64,000 nt of DNA from Enterobacteriaceae bacterium B14 (GTDB lineage Bacteria; Pseudomonadota; Gammaproteobacteria; Enterobacterales; Enterobacteriaceae), in NCBI GenBank assembly GCA_000307305.1, contig DF158884.1, forward strand, positions 81,540 through 145,539, in the 5' to 3' direction. Shown here piece after piece: positions 40,626-49,008 of the stretch. Within the stretch, counting starts at the first letter, position 1. Each line of letters opens with the position of its first letter. The position numbers were made by a program, and so were the translations under genes. The notes under the pieces were generated by a model. That model was not told where the DNA came from. It saw only the letters and a list, made by a program, of their open reading frames with translations, and did no database searches.

Positions 40626-40725
40626 TGTTCACCATAACCGAACAGTGAGTTGATTATTGTCCATCTTATCAGCATGAATGAAGCAGGCTACACTTTTCTA
40701 CCTAATTACCTAGGAGTTCATTCCC

Positions 40726-41727
40726 ATGTCTAGCAAAGCCATTGCTGTTAACCCTCAGCAACCTGATGCATTTCTTGAAATCGAGCGCCCCTTGCCCATT
40801 CCTGAGGCTTTCGATCTCCTCGTTGAAGTAAAAGCCGTCTCCATTAATCCGGTAGATACTAAAGTTCATGCTGGTTTAAAGAAAAATGGCCTGCAACAGC
40901 CTCGTATCTTAGGCTGGGATGCCAGCGGCATCGTCACCGCGGTAGGTAGCTCCGCGAGTCAATTTAACGTCGGTGATGAAGTCTGGTATGCGGGTGATAT
41001 TACCCGTGATGGCAGCAATGCCCGACACCAGCTTATTGATTCTCGTATTGTGTCCGCCAAACCTAAAAGCCTCAACTGGGCACAAGCCGCAGCAATGCCG
41101 CTAACGGCATTAACTGCATGGGAAGGCCTGTTTGAGCATCTTAAAATTCAGGATGCGCCAGAAGGTAAAACATTACTTATTATCGGCGGTGCGGGCGGTG
41201 TCGGTTCTCTGGCGATTCCGTTTGCTGCGCTGCGCAGTAAAGTGAAGATTATCGCTACCGCTTCCAAGCCAGAATCTGCCGCTTGGTGCCGTGAGCGTGG
41301 CGCACATCTCACCGTGGATTACCGCCACCTAAAACAAGAGTTGGAACAGGCTGGCATTAAGCAGGTAGATTATATTTTCTGCTTGAACGATACCGACGGT
41401 CACTGGGCAGCTATCAGCGACCTAATCGCACCAATGGGACACATTTGTACCATCGTAGAAAATACCCAGCCGCTCAATCAAAGCGCCCTGAAATCGAAGA
41501 GTGCAGCACTGCACTGGGAGCTCATGTTTACCCGCAGTATGTTCCAAACCGCGGATATCGCAGAACAGGGGCAGATTTTACGGCAGGTGGCAGAGCTGGT
41601 TGATCTGGGCAAGTTGCAAAGTACGCTCAGTGAAACGCTGCACGGCTTTAGCATCGAGAATATCGTTGCCGCTCACCACAAAGTGCTAGAAGGTCATATG
41701 CAGGGCAAACTGGTGATTGAGTTTTAA
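40726..41727 (+). CDS. Zinc-type alcohol dehydrogenase-like / quinone oxidoreductase (MDR superfamily)
   Basis: This 333-residue medium-chain dehydrogenase/reductase has a GroES-like domain at about 25-115 (AVSINPVDTKVHAG, LGWDASGIVTAVG) and a Rossmann domain with IIGGAGGVGSLAIPFA at about 150-165. The catalytic-zinc cysteines and the four-cysteine structural zinc loop of true alcohol dehydrogenases are absent, so it is a quinone-oxidoreductase-like NADPH reductase. The physiological substrate is unknown. TAGGAG lies before the ATG. It is divergently paired with a LysR regulator and faces nadR across a shared hairpin. Confidence 0.85.
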   Translation: MSSKAIAVNPQQPDAFLEIERPLPIPEAFDLLVEVKAVSINPVDTKVHAGLKKNGLQQPRILGWDASGIVTAVGSSASQFNVGDEVWYAGDITRDGSNARHQLIDSRIVSAKPKSLNWAQAAAMPLTALTAWEGLFEHLKIQDAPEGKTLLIIGGAGGVGSLAIPFAALRSKVKIIATASKPESAAWCRERGAHLTVDYRHLKQELEQAGIKQVDYIFCLNDTDGHWAAISDLIAPMGHICTIVENTQPLNQSALKSKSAALHWELMFTRSMFQTADIAEQGQILRQVAELVDLGKLQSTLSETLHGFSIENIVAAHHKVLEGHMQGKLVIEF

Positions 41728-41735
41728 TCACTCAC

Positions 41736-41764
41736 GGGGTGGAACAGACAGCTTGTTTCACCCC
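41736..41764. terminator. Hairpin between convergent oxidoreductase and nadR genes
   Basis: Arms GGGGTGGAACA and TGTTTCACCCC pair over 11 positions, with one G-T wobble. It sits in the 62-bp gap between two convergent genes and probably terminates both, though the flanking T-runs are short. Confidence 0.6.
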
Positions 41765-41789
41765 TGAATAGCGCGCTTTATTTCACTTT

Positions 41790-43019
41790 TTATTTCACTT
41801 CCGATGGCTCACCTAGCAAGGCCTGAACCCGTTCAACACAGTGCAAGTACTGGGTTTCGTAATCAGCAGAGCCAACATGAAAATAGGCAATCTGGTTCTC
41901 TCGTAGCAACTGCTCCAACAAGCACCGATACTCGGCATGATCCTGTTGATGTAGGTTTTCTCTGCTTGGCAACGCCCCAGATTCTAGCAGAATGACCAAA
42001 TCGAAACGGTACTCGTCAATCAAGGCCTGTATAAAGGGGCTTTCCTGCTTTTCATACTGTTTGCAACGCGCCTGAAGCATGGCAAAGTCGGTATCGATGA
42101 AGGTGACTTTATTAGCATATTTAACTGCAAAATCAATATACTGAGCCTGCCCTAACGCCATTTTATCGTAGTCAGAATACTGTAGTGCAATCGCTTTTCC
42201 ACCAAGATGAGATTGCTCATAATCCCGCCCAAACTCCCATGCGCTGGTGGTGTTAAAGGTATTAGCGAGCTTATTCACTAAGGTGGATTTTCCACAGCCG
42301 CCAACCCCTACAATCGCAACGGTTCGTACAAAGAAGGGTTTTACTTCGGTCGGAATATACTCCCAAAACCGGAACGGGTTTTGACGGATCTGCGCTGCGC
42401 TCACATTCATAAAATTGCGATCGGGATCGATAAGCCGTGTCTCTATCTCCAACCACTGGTGATAAGGCGAGTCATCCTGTGATTCGCTGGCGTACACCGC
42501 ATGAGGGGCGATGCCCTGCGCTGCCATAAACCGATTCACACTTTCACTCCACGCCTGCCAACCCTGCGGATAAGGTGCAATGCCCTGCTCATCAAAGGCG
42601 TGAATATGAATGTTGTGTTGATACTTAAACGTTTGCAGCAACCAGCGAAGGCGATCGCTTGGCGTAGGCTGTTGAGACATCGCGCTGCTTTCAAACAGTG
42701 CCAGATCGCGCTGTTCATCGTGGCACATGATGACATGTAGCTCATCGACTTGGCTGCTCGCACGCTGAATCAGGTAGATATGCCCCGTGTGAAGGGGGTA
42801 AAAATGGCCAAAAACAACACCGACTGTGCTGTTTTTACGTGGAAATTCTAGCCCTAGAAAGCGATGCAGTGCCTCAAGCTTCTGCGCGCTGGGGCTTTTA
42901 ATTTTGTCGTTGAGCAGTTGGCTAAGATAGCCTTTAGTCATGCCGCTCGCGTCAGAAACCTGCTGTAGCGTGCTGCCTTTTTGCTTAATCGCGGCTTTGA
43001 GATAATCAAATTGCGCCAT
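41790..43019 (-). CDS. nadR: Trifunctional NAD biosynthesis/regulator protein NadR
   Basis: This 409-residue protein (E. coli 410) has three parts. An XRE-type helix-turn-helix spans about 1-55 (TLQQVSDASGMTKGYLSQLL). An NMN adenylyltransferase-like domain starts near residue 64 with VGVVFGHFYPLHTGHIYL. A ribosylnicotinamide kinase domain has its Walker A GVGGCGKSTLVNK at about 235. It represses NAD-biosynthesis genes when NAD is plentiful and phosphorylates nicotinamide riboside taken up by PnuC. radA lies 30 bp upstream on the same strand (serB-radA-nadR order), as in E. coli. Confidence 0.97.
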   Translation of the reverse strand: MAQFDYLKAAIKQKGSTLQQVSDASGMTKGYLSQLLNDKIKSPSAQKLEALHRFLGLEFPRKNSTVGVVFGHFYPLHTGHIYLIQRASSQVDELHVIMCHDEQRDLALFESSAMSQQPTPSDRLRWLLQTFKYQHNIHIHAFDEQGIAPYPQGWQAWSESVNRFMAAQGIAPHAVYASESQDDSPYHQWLEIETRLIDPDRNFMNVSAAQIRQNPFRFWEYIPTEVKPFFVRTVAIVGVGGCGKSTLVNKLANTFNTTSAWEFGRDYEQSHLGGKAIALQYSDYDKMALGQAQYIDFAVKYANKVTFIDTDFAMLQARCKQYEKQESPFIQALIDEYRFDLVILLESGALPSRENLHQQDHAEYRCLLEQLLRENQIAYFHVGSADYETQYLHCVERVQALLGEPSEVK

Positions 43020-43049
43020 AACCTTCCTGTATTTCTGTGCGACAGCGGT

Positions 43050-44432
43050 TTAGAGATCTTCCAGAACAGATAGCGCATCTGATACTTTCTTCACGCCAAA
43101 GACCTGCATATTGGGCAGTGGTTTTTTAGGGACATTTGCCATAGGGACGATGGCGCGTTTAAAACCGTGCTTGGCGGCTTCTGAGATACGCTCTTGCCCA
43201 CTGGGGACGGGACGAATTTCTCCTGCTAGCCCTACCTCACCAAATATCACGAGATCCTGTGGCAAAGGGCGATCACGCAAGCTTGATACCAACGACATCA
43301 ATAGCGCCAAGTCTGCGCTAGTTTCCGCCACTTTGACCCCACCGACCACATTAACGAAGACATCCTGATCCGCCATCTGTAATCCACCGTGGCGATGAAG
43401 AACCGCTAACAGTATCGCCAGCCGGTTCTGATCCAGACCAACAGATACACGGCGTGGGTTAGACATCATAGAGTGGTCCACCAGCGCCTGAATCTCTACT
43501 AGCAGCGGGCGAGTCCCTTCCCATACCACCATCACTGAGCTGCCAGAGGTAATCTCATCACCCCGACTCAAGAAGATAGCCGATGGGTTGCTCACCTCAC
43601 GCAAGCCCTGCTCCGTCATGGCAAAGACACCGAGTTCATTAACGGCACCAAAACGGTTTTTGTGGCTGCGCATGGTGCGAAAGCGGGAGTCTGAATCACC
43701 ATCCAGCAAAATCGAACAGTCGATGCAGTGTTCAAGCACTTTAGGGCCAGCAAGAGAACCATCTTTGGTGACATGACCCACCATCACAATCGCCACACCG
43801 GTGGTTTTTGCAAACCGAGTCAAATAGGCTGCCGTTTCCCGCACTTGAGCCACGCTACCCGGCGAAGATTGAATATCAGCCATGTGCATGACCTGAATAG
43901 AGTCGATCACCATAATGCGCGGCTTCTCTTGCTCCGCAATCAGACAGATTTGCTCGATGCTGGTTTCTGAAAGCATATGCAGATTATCTGTTGGCAACCC
44001 CAAGCGATGGGCGCGCATTGCCACCTGTTGCAGTGACTCTTCACCTGTGACATACAGCGTTTTCATATGCGTGGAGAGACGGCACATGGTTTGTAGCAAT
44101 AGCGTACTTTTCCCCGCGCCTGGGTTACCACCAATCAGAATGGCGCTGCCGGGAACCACACCGCCACCGAGCACGCGGTCAAACTCACTAAATCCAGTTG
44201 AGAAACGCGGTAACTCTTCTAGGCTGATTTCGGACAGTTTCTGTACTTTGCTGATACCCGTTTCACCGGCATAACCCGTAAAACGATCGGTTCGTGCAGA
44301 GGAAGATGCCGCTGCGAGACGGACTTCAGTGATGCTATTCCATGCCTGACAGGCGCTACACTGCCCCTGCCAACGCGGATAATCTGCCCCACACTCATTG
44401 CACACAAACGCTCGTTTTACTGGTTTTGCCAC
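43050..44432 (-). CDS. radA: DNA repair protein RadA (DnaB-type helicase of recombination)
   Basis: At 460 residues it has the E. coli length. An N-terminal zinc finger (CNECGADYPRWQGQC then SACQAW) is followed by a RecA-like ATPase with Walker [15 protein letters not shown] at about 96-109. The RadA-specific KNRFG motif and a Lon-protease-like C-terminal domain follow. It drives branch migration in homologous recombination. It lies between serB (61 bp upstream) and nadR, all on the minus strand, forming the conserved serB-radA-nadR operon. Confidence 0.97.
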   Translation of the reverse strand: MAKPVKRAFVCNECGADYPRWQGQCSACQAWNSITEVRLAAASSSARTDRFTGYAGETGISKVQKLSEISLEELPRFSTGFSEFDRVLGGGVVPGSAILIGGNPGAGKSTLLLQTMCRLSTHMKTLYVTGEESLQQVAMRAHRLGLPTDNLHMLSETSIEQICLIAEQEKPRIMVIDSIQVMHMADIQSSPGSVAQVRETAAYLTRFAKTTGVAIVMVGHVTKDGSLAGPKVLEHCIDCSILLDGDSDSRFRTMRSHKNRFGAVNELGVFAMTEQGLREVSNPSAIFLSRGDEITSGSSVMVVWEGTRPLLVEIQALVDHSMMSNPRRVSVGLDQNRLAILLAVLHRHGGLQMADQDVFVNVVGGVKVAETSADLALLMSLVSSLRDRPLPQDLVIFGEVGLAGEIRPVPSGQERISEAAKHGFKRAIVPMANVPKKPLPNMQVFGVKKVSDALSVLEDL

Positions 44433-44493
44433 GCGAGAACCTCAACCTTAGATATTTATAGACTTTAAATCCGTTTTTTAACGATGCAGGAGA

Positions 44494-45471
44494 TTAGCGC
44501 TCTTCGTGTTTTAAACTACCCGACAGAATACACATAACCCCCATCAAATCGGCATGACGAATACCGATCTTTGCCTGTGCAAACACTTTCGGCTTGGCAT
44601 GATAGGCGATACCCAATCCTGCCGCCTGAATCATCTTCAAATCGTTGGCACCATCACCAATCGCTACCGTTTGCGCGATAGGAATTTCAAGTGATTCCGC
44701 CAAGCTGAGGAGTGTCTCTGCCTTATATTTAGCATCGACAATCGGCTCTAATACTTCACCAGTGAGGCGCCCCTCTTTGATTTCAAGCTGGTTTGCTGAA
44801 GCCGATACCAAGTTAAGCGTATCGCGTAGGTGATCGGCGTAATAAGTGAAGCCACCAGAGGCGATAGCAACGTGCCAGCCTAGCTCATGCAACTCACTTA
44901 CCATCTGCTGCAATCCTGGCATTAGCGGTAGGCTCTCTCTTACCTGAGCTAATATCGCCTCATCAGCCCCTCTGAGCGTTGCAACACGTCGCTTTAAGCT
45001 TTCAGAGAAGTCTAGCTCTCCGCGCATTGCACGCTCTGTAATCTCAGAAACCTCTTCGCCAACCCCCGCTAACTTGGCGATTTCATCAATGCATTCGATC
45101 TCAATGGCGGTCGAATCCATGTCCATGACTAACAGGCCCGGCGAGCGTAAATGGGGGATATTTCCTAGAGGAGCAATGTCTAAACCAGAATTGTCAGAGA
45201 CACTTTTTGCTCTGACAGGCAAAGTGCCCGCCAGACGAATGACCTGATAGTCACCAATACACCATGCCGTGACAACCACCAGAGGGGAACCTAACTTACG
45301 TTGAAACCGGCTTAGGGCTTGTTTATCTAGCCCCCTACCATATAGCAACCAGCCGGTATGGCCTGCTCGGTAATCCAATGGCATTATTTCATCCCCACTT
45401 AGGGATAACGGTAAGCTTGGCCACTGATTAACTTCGCTAGGTAGATCGCTATACGTTAAACTGTACGGCAT
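44494..45471 (-). CDS. serB: Phosphoserine phosphatase SerB
   Basis: This 325-residue protein (E. coli 322) belongs to the HAD superfamily. The nucleophile motif is VMDMDSTAIEIECIDE at about 110-125, motif II is AIASGGFTYYAD, and the metal site is AIGDGANDLKMI. An N-terminal roughly 85-residue regulatory region precedes the catalytic domain. It releases phosphate from L-phosphoserine, the last step of serine synthesis. I chose the ATG at 45471 over the GTG one codon upstream because AAAGGAG is spaced for it. It is divergent from smp across 110 bp. Confidence 0.97.
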   Translation of the reverse strand: MPYSLTYSDLPSEVNQWPSLPLSLSGDEIMPLDYRAGHTGWLLYGRGLDKQALSRFQRKLGSPLVVVTAWCIGDYQVIRLAGTLPVRAKSVSDNSGLDIAPLGNIPHLRSPGLLVMDMDSTAIEIECIDEIAKLAGVGEEVSEITERAMRGELDFSESLKRRVATLRGADEAILAQVRESLPLMPGLQQMVSELHELGWHVAIASGGFTYYADHLRDTLNLVSASANQLEIKEGRLTGEVLEPIVDAKYKAETLLSLAESLEIPIAQTVAIGDGANDLKMIQAAGLGIAYHAKPKVFAQAKIGIRHADLMGVMCILSGSLKHEER

Positions 45472-45581
45472 CACACCACTCCTTTAACACGCATGACAAA
45501 TAATAGAAAACAACGCATCAAGCTATCCTATCGTTATCGCTTCTGGCAACATAACGCGTCCCAAACATGTAAGGATCCTGA

Positions 45582-46832
45582 ATGGCTCGGGCTAAAGTAA
45601 AACTACGGCTTCATCGTACTGCAATTGTTCTGTTTTGCCTCACACTGTTGGTCGCGCTGATACAGGGCGTGTCCTATTTTAGCCTCAACCATCAAGTGGC
45701 TCGCTCAGAACAGGTTGAAGATATCGCGCAAGCACTTACAAATCAGGTTGCTTACAGCCTGCAACCGCTTATGGAAAATAGCGACAGCCAGACCAATACC
45801 CAAAAAATGCAGGCGATGTTAGAAAACCTCGCCAAGCAACCCCGCATTCTTGATGCTGCCGTTTATGATGTCAACGGCTCAATGCTTGTGTACTCCGGAG
45901 AGAAAATTAGCGTTCGGGACAGACTATCACTTGATGGTAAACGTCCTGGCAGCTATTTCAATAATCAATTAGTCACGATGATTCAGGGAAACGATGGTCC
46001 TCTAGGATTTTTGAGGCTCACACTGGATACCCATGTTCTCGCAACCGAGTCGAAGCAGGTGGATAATACATCCAATATGTTACGGTTAATGCTTTTAGTT
46101 GCCTTAGCTATCGGAATGATTCTCGCCCATACACTTTTGCAGCATCGCAACAGCCGTTGGCGGCAATCGCCTTACCTGCTTACTGCCAACACCCCCGTTG
46201 ATGATGACGGTGATAATGGTGATGAAAACGATATAGATGAAGGCGCTGATAAAATTGAAGCAGAGCCTCTCCAAAACACCCCGCGCAGAACACGGAAGCC
46301 AAACACTGTTGGTGCATCCGTTCAGGACTATCAACCGGAACAGGCAGCTAAGCCTGTTCCTAAAAAAGAACCAAAGCCGAGAGTGAAGAAAACAGTCATT
46401 CAGGATGAGGCAACAAAACCTACTCTTGAGGAAGACTCAAGCCCTGAGCCTGTTCAGAAAAAAGAGCCTAAGCCGAGAGTGAAGAAAGCAGTCATTCAGG
46501 ATGAAGCGATAAAACCTGTTCTTGTGGAAGACTCAAGCCCCGAGCCCGTTCAGAAAAAAGAACCAAGGCCAAGACTGAAAAAACCTGTCATTCAGGATGA
46601 GGCAACAAAGCCTACTCTTGAGGAAGACTCAAGCCCTGCGCCGAGTCAAGAGTCAAAACCAGGTCTAAATGCAAATCTGCGCCGTAATAAGAAAGAAGCG
46701 CCAACTGATGCCTCAGTAGAGAAGCCTTCTCCACCACAGTTGCAGGTTGTCACTCGCCCTAGAAAAGTCAGAACCCCAATGGTCACTCCTTATGACGAGA
46801 GTGATGACCCAAATAAAGACAGTAAAAAGTAG
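45582..46832 (+). CDS. smp: Smp/YtjB-family membrane protein with a long repetitive C-terminal extension
   Basis: Residues 1-190 match the E. coli Smp (YtjB) layout: a membrane helix at about 14-34, a periplasmic domain (LSLDGKRPGSYFNNQL), and a second helix at about 163-183 (LRLMLLVALAIGMILAH). E. coli Smp ends at about 214 residues, but this protein runs to 416. The extra ~200 residues are rich in Pro, Lys, Glu, Asp and contain three 32-residue tandem repeats (KKEPKPRVKK...EDSSPEPVQ), probably disordered and cytosolic. The acidic stretch DDDGDNGDENDIDEGAD precedes them. The family's function is poorly understood. It is divergent from serB, as in E. coli, and faces yjjV. Confidence 0.9.
   Translation: MARAKVKLRLHRTAIVLFCLTLLVALIQGVSYFSLNHQVARSEQVEDIAQALTNQVAYSLQPLMENSDSQTNTQKMQAMLENLAKQPRILDAAVYDVNGSMLVYSGEKISVRDRLSLDGKRPGSYFNNQLVTMIQGNDGPLGFLRLTLDTHVLATESKQVDNTSNMLRLMLLVALAIGMILAHTLLQHRNSRWRQSPYLLTANTPVDDDGDNGDENDIDEGADKIEAEPLQNTPRRTRKPNTVGASVQDYQPEQAAKPVPKKEPKPRVKKTVIQDEATKPTLEEDSSPEPVQKKEPKPRVKKAVIQDEAIKPVLVEDSSPEPVQKKEPRPRLKKPVIQDEATKPTLEEDSSPAPSQESKPGLNANLRRNKKEAPTDASVEKPSPPQLQVVTRPRKVRTPMVTPYDESDDPNKDSKK
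46362..46649 (+). repeat. Three 96-bp in-frame tandem repeats inside smp
   Basis: Units are 46362-46457, 46458-46553 and 46554-46649. Each encodes KKEP(K/R)PR(V/L)KK, then VIQDEA, then EDSSP. Units 1 and 2 differ at a few positions and unit 3 is slightly more diverged, indicating duplication followed by drift. In-frame length changes between strains would be expected. Confidence 0.93.
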
Positions 46833-46865
46833 TGAGTTAACCGCCGCATCGCTGAGCCAGCATAT

Positions 46866-47675
46866 CTAGGCTCTAGCGAGTGCAGGCAGTACTCTGAGAC
46901 TATTTTGGTAGACTGTTTCCGCGATCAACTGTGGCGACTCATTCGGTCTTAACTCGCACAATACATCAAACACCTGCCGAATACGCTCCGGTCGATTAGG
47001 CTCCCCTTGGAAACCCATTAAAGGCATATCAGGTGCATCAGTTTCCAGTAGTAATGCTTCTAATGGCAGTGCCGCCATTACCGCTCTCGTCTTCTGAGCC
47101 CGGGGATAAGAGATCGTTCCTCCGACGCCAATCGCATAGCCTAAACGGATAAACGCCAGCGCCTGTTCCAAACTGCCGGAAAACCCGTGGACGACCCCTG
47201 TTCTAGGTAGATTGGCCCGTTTTAGCTCTCGCGCCAATACATCGTGAGTACGCCGTGAGTGAAGGATAACGGGAAGATCAAAATGCTTGGCTAGCTTTAG
47301 CTGCTCTCTCAGCAACCAGAGCTGGCGCTCAATATTGGGATCATCCATGTACAGATCTAGCCCGATTTCACCCATCGCTGCCAGTTCGTTCGCACTTTGC
47401 AGCAAACACAGCTCTAATGAGGCTAATTCAGATTCACCGTGCTGGGCAATGTACAAAGGGTGCAGACCAAGCGCCGCATAAATAGAAGGGAAACGGGCCG
47501 CCAAACCTGCGACGAAAGCAAAACGATCTGCGGTGACAGCAGGAACGACAATGGCACTCACGCCATTGCCGGCAGCCAGTTGTAGGCTCTCATGTTCAAA
47601 ACCCACAAAAGGAGGGAAATCAAAGTGGCAATGAGTATCAATGAATTGAAATAACGCCCTATCTGTACTTGCCAC
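46866..47675 (-). CDS. yjjV: TatD-family metal-dependent hydrolase YjjV
   Basis: This 269-residue protein (E. coli YjjV 259) has the TatD TIM-barrel metal site: FIDTHCHFDF at about residues 11-20, EIGLDLY, an HSRRTHD segment and LLETDAPDMP near the C terminus. TatD relatives are metal-dependent nucleases/hydrolases; YjjV's cellular substrate is not established. The start used is GTG with GAGG close by, so an internal start is possible. It is convergent with smp (33 bp apart) and is followed upstream by osmY on the same strand. Confidence 0.92.
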   Translation of the reverse strand: MASTDRALFQFIDTHCHFDFPPFVGFEHESLQLAAGNGVSAIVVPAVTADRFAFVAGLAARFPSIYAALGLHPLYIAQHGESELASLELCLLQSANELAAMGEIGLDLYMDDPNIERQLWLLREQLKLAKHFDLPVILHSRRTHDVLARELKRANLPRTGVVHGFSGSLEQALAFIRLGYAIGVGGTISYPRAQKTRAVMAALPLEALLLETDAPDMPLMGFQGEPNRPERIRQVFDVLCELRPNESPQLIAETVYQNSLRVLPALARA

Positions 47676-47875
47676 CCTCTATCACCTTATTTTTTTATTT
47701 TGACCCTAAGCATATTAGTTAAACCCGCAGTGAAAGAACAGGCTAGTGATAGTCCCTCCCCCTATCAGCGTCTTTTCGGCAGTACTCTCATACCGGAGCG
47801 TATTAATAGAAGGAGAATTGGGAAAGAGGATAACCAGTAGGAAGAGAAGGTTGATATTGATTGAGACCATCATCA

Positions 47876-47907
47876 TGAATGACCCAATTATAGAATTAGG
47901 TCATTCA
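47876..47907. terminator. Inverted repeat downstream of osmY
   Basis: 14-bp arms (TGAATGACC...) with one mismatch flank an ATAG loop, 35 bp beyond the osmY stop codon. No T-run is present. The rest of the 267-bp gap between osmY and yjjV contains no recognisable gene. Confidence 0.45.
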
Positions 47908-47942
47908 TTGTCGTCAAATACTATCTAAACGTATAAGAGGGA

Positions 47943-48578
47943 TTATGGCTGAACAACCAGGTCATTTTTGACACTGGTAACACCTTCTATTGATTTAGCT
48001 AAGGTTTCTGCCTGAACAGATTCGGCTTGGGTATTTACCGTACCCGTAAGCTGAACGACACCGCTTGCGGTTTCAACGGTAACGTTACGGGAAGGAACCA
48101 GTGAATCACCTAACAGTTTCGCTTTTACCTTACCAGTGATCGCTGCATCACTTGCATAAGTCTCAATTTTAGACTCTTCTGCAGCCTTAACATTTAGCTT
48201 ATCGGTGACGGAAACAACACCTTTCACACCAGCGGCAATTTTAACAGCCTGCGCAGACTGCTCTGCACTTGTAGTGAAACCACTTAAGGTGACAATACCT
48301 TTAGACGTTGAAACCGAGATATCATTGCTTGAAAGACTCTTATCGCTGATCAACGCGCTTTTTACCTTGCCGGTAATGGCGCTATCATCAACATAGGCAC
48401 CCACGTTTTCGACAGATTTATCGATTTTCTGCATTGAGCTATCAACAGCCTCATCAGCACTATTCAGCATTCCCTGAGCTTTTCCCATCATCGTATCTTC
48501 TGCTAGCACACTACCGCTAACCAAAACAGAACCTACAACTACAGCCATCAGTGAACGTGCAAAATTTGTCTTTTTCAT
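47943..48578 (-). CDS. osmY: Periplasmic osmotically induced dual-BON protein OsmY
   Basis: This 211-residue protein (E. coli 201) has a Sec signal ending near residue 26 (VSGSVLA then EDTMM). Two BON domains follow, about 60-130 (DDSAITGKVKSALISDKSLS) and 140-211 (SDAAITGKVKAKLLGDSLVP). OsmY is a periplasmic chaperone-like protein strongly induced by RpoS and hyperosmotic stress. An RpoS-type promoter is expected in the 430-bp upstream gap but I could not fix it. It lies on the same strand as prfC, as in E. coli. Confidence 0.95.
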   Translation of the reverse strand: MKKTNFARSLMAVVVGSVLVSGSVLAEDTMMGKAQGMLNSADEAVDSSMQKIDKSVENVGAYVDDSAITGKVKSALISDKSLSSNDISVSTSKGIVTLSGFTTSAEQSAQAVKIAAGVKGVVSVTDKLNVKAAEESKIETYASDAAITGKVKAKLLGDSLVPSRNVTVETASGVVQLTGTVNTQAESVQAETLAKSIEGVTSVKNDLVVQP

Positions 48579-49008
48579 CGATTTCTTCCTTCAAGTTGTT
48601 TCTAGCTCATCAATTTGAGCCTGAAGAGACATGACAGTCACCGCCTCTTATCTCAGGCGTTGAGTCACATCATTTATCTACGAAACTTATCTACAGCAAT
48701 GATATTGCAAGCACCGTGCCAGTCCGCAATGTCGTTGAAGTATAGTACTTTTCTGTTAATTTCATTTTAATTAACGTTATATGTGTCGCCTATTAGCGAC
48801 AAAACACCGAAATGAAAGGTGACAAATAATTAACATGATGATTTAAAAACGATTTAAATCGTCTCTTTTTGGATACACTTAGTTAATCCATCTAGATAAA
48901 AGACAATAATTAGAATATTGCATGGCATAACGGTGTAGGTATGAAAGAAAGGAAGGCCAGTACTGTGATAAAACAGCACTGGCTAGATTTCGAAAAGGGT
49001 AAGAGGAA
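48579..49008. promoter_or_regulatory. osmY-prfC intergenic region with two palindromes
   Basis: 430 bp without a gene. It contains the palindrome ACGATTTAAATCGT (48849-48862) followed by CTCTTTTT, and TGTCGC-CTATTA-GCGACA (48784-48801). The part next to osmY should carry its stress promoter; the part next to prfC holds that gene's terminator. Operator assignments are not supported. Confidence 0.4.
48956..48983 (-). terminator. Probable terminator of prfC
   Basis: On the minus strand the stem GCCAGTGCTGT/ACAGTACTGGC (one mismatch, TTTATC loop) is followed by the pyrimidine-rich CTTCCTTTCTTTC, about 25 bp after the prfC stop. Confidence 0.65.

Noticed and set aside
46362-46649. Regularly spaced repeats resembling an array
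   Set aside because: The repeats are contiguous 96-bp in-frame coding units without spacers, so they are protein repeats and not a CRISPR array.
47746-47928. 60-codon frame between yjjV and osmY
   Set aside because: It crosses the inverted repeat at 47876-47907, has no recognisable homologue, and does not resemble the small YtjA protein found near osmY in E. coli.
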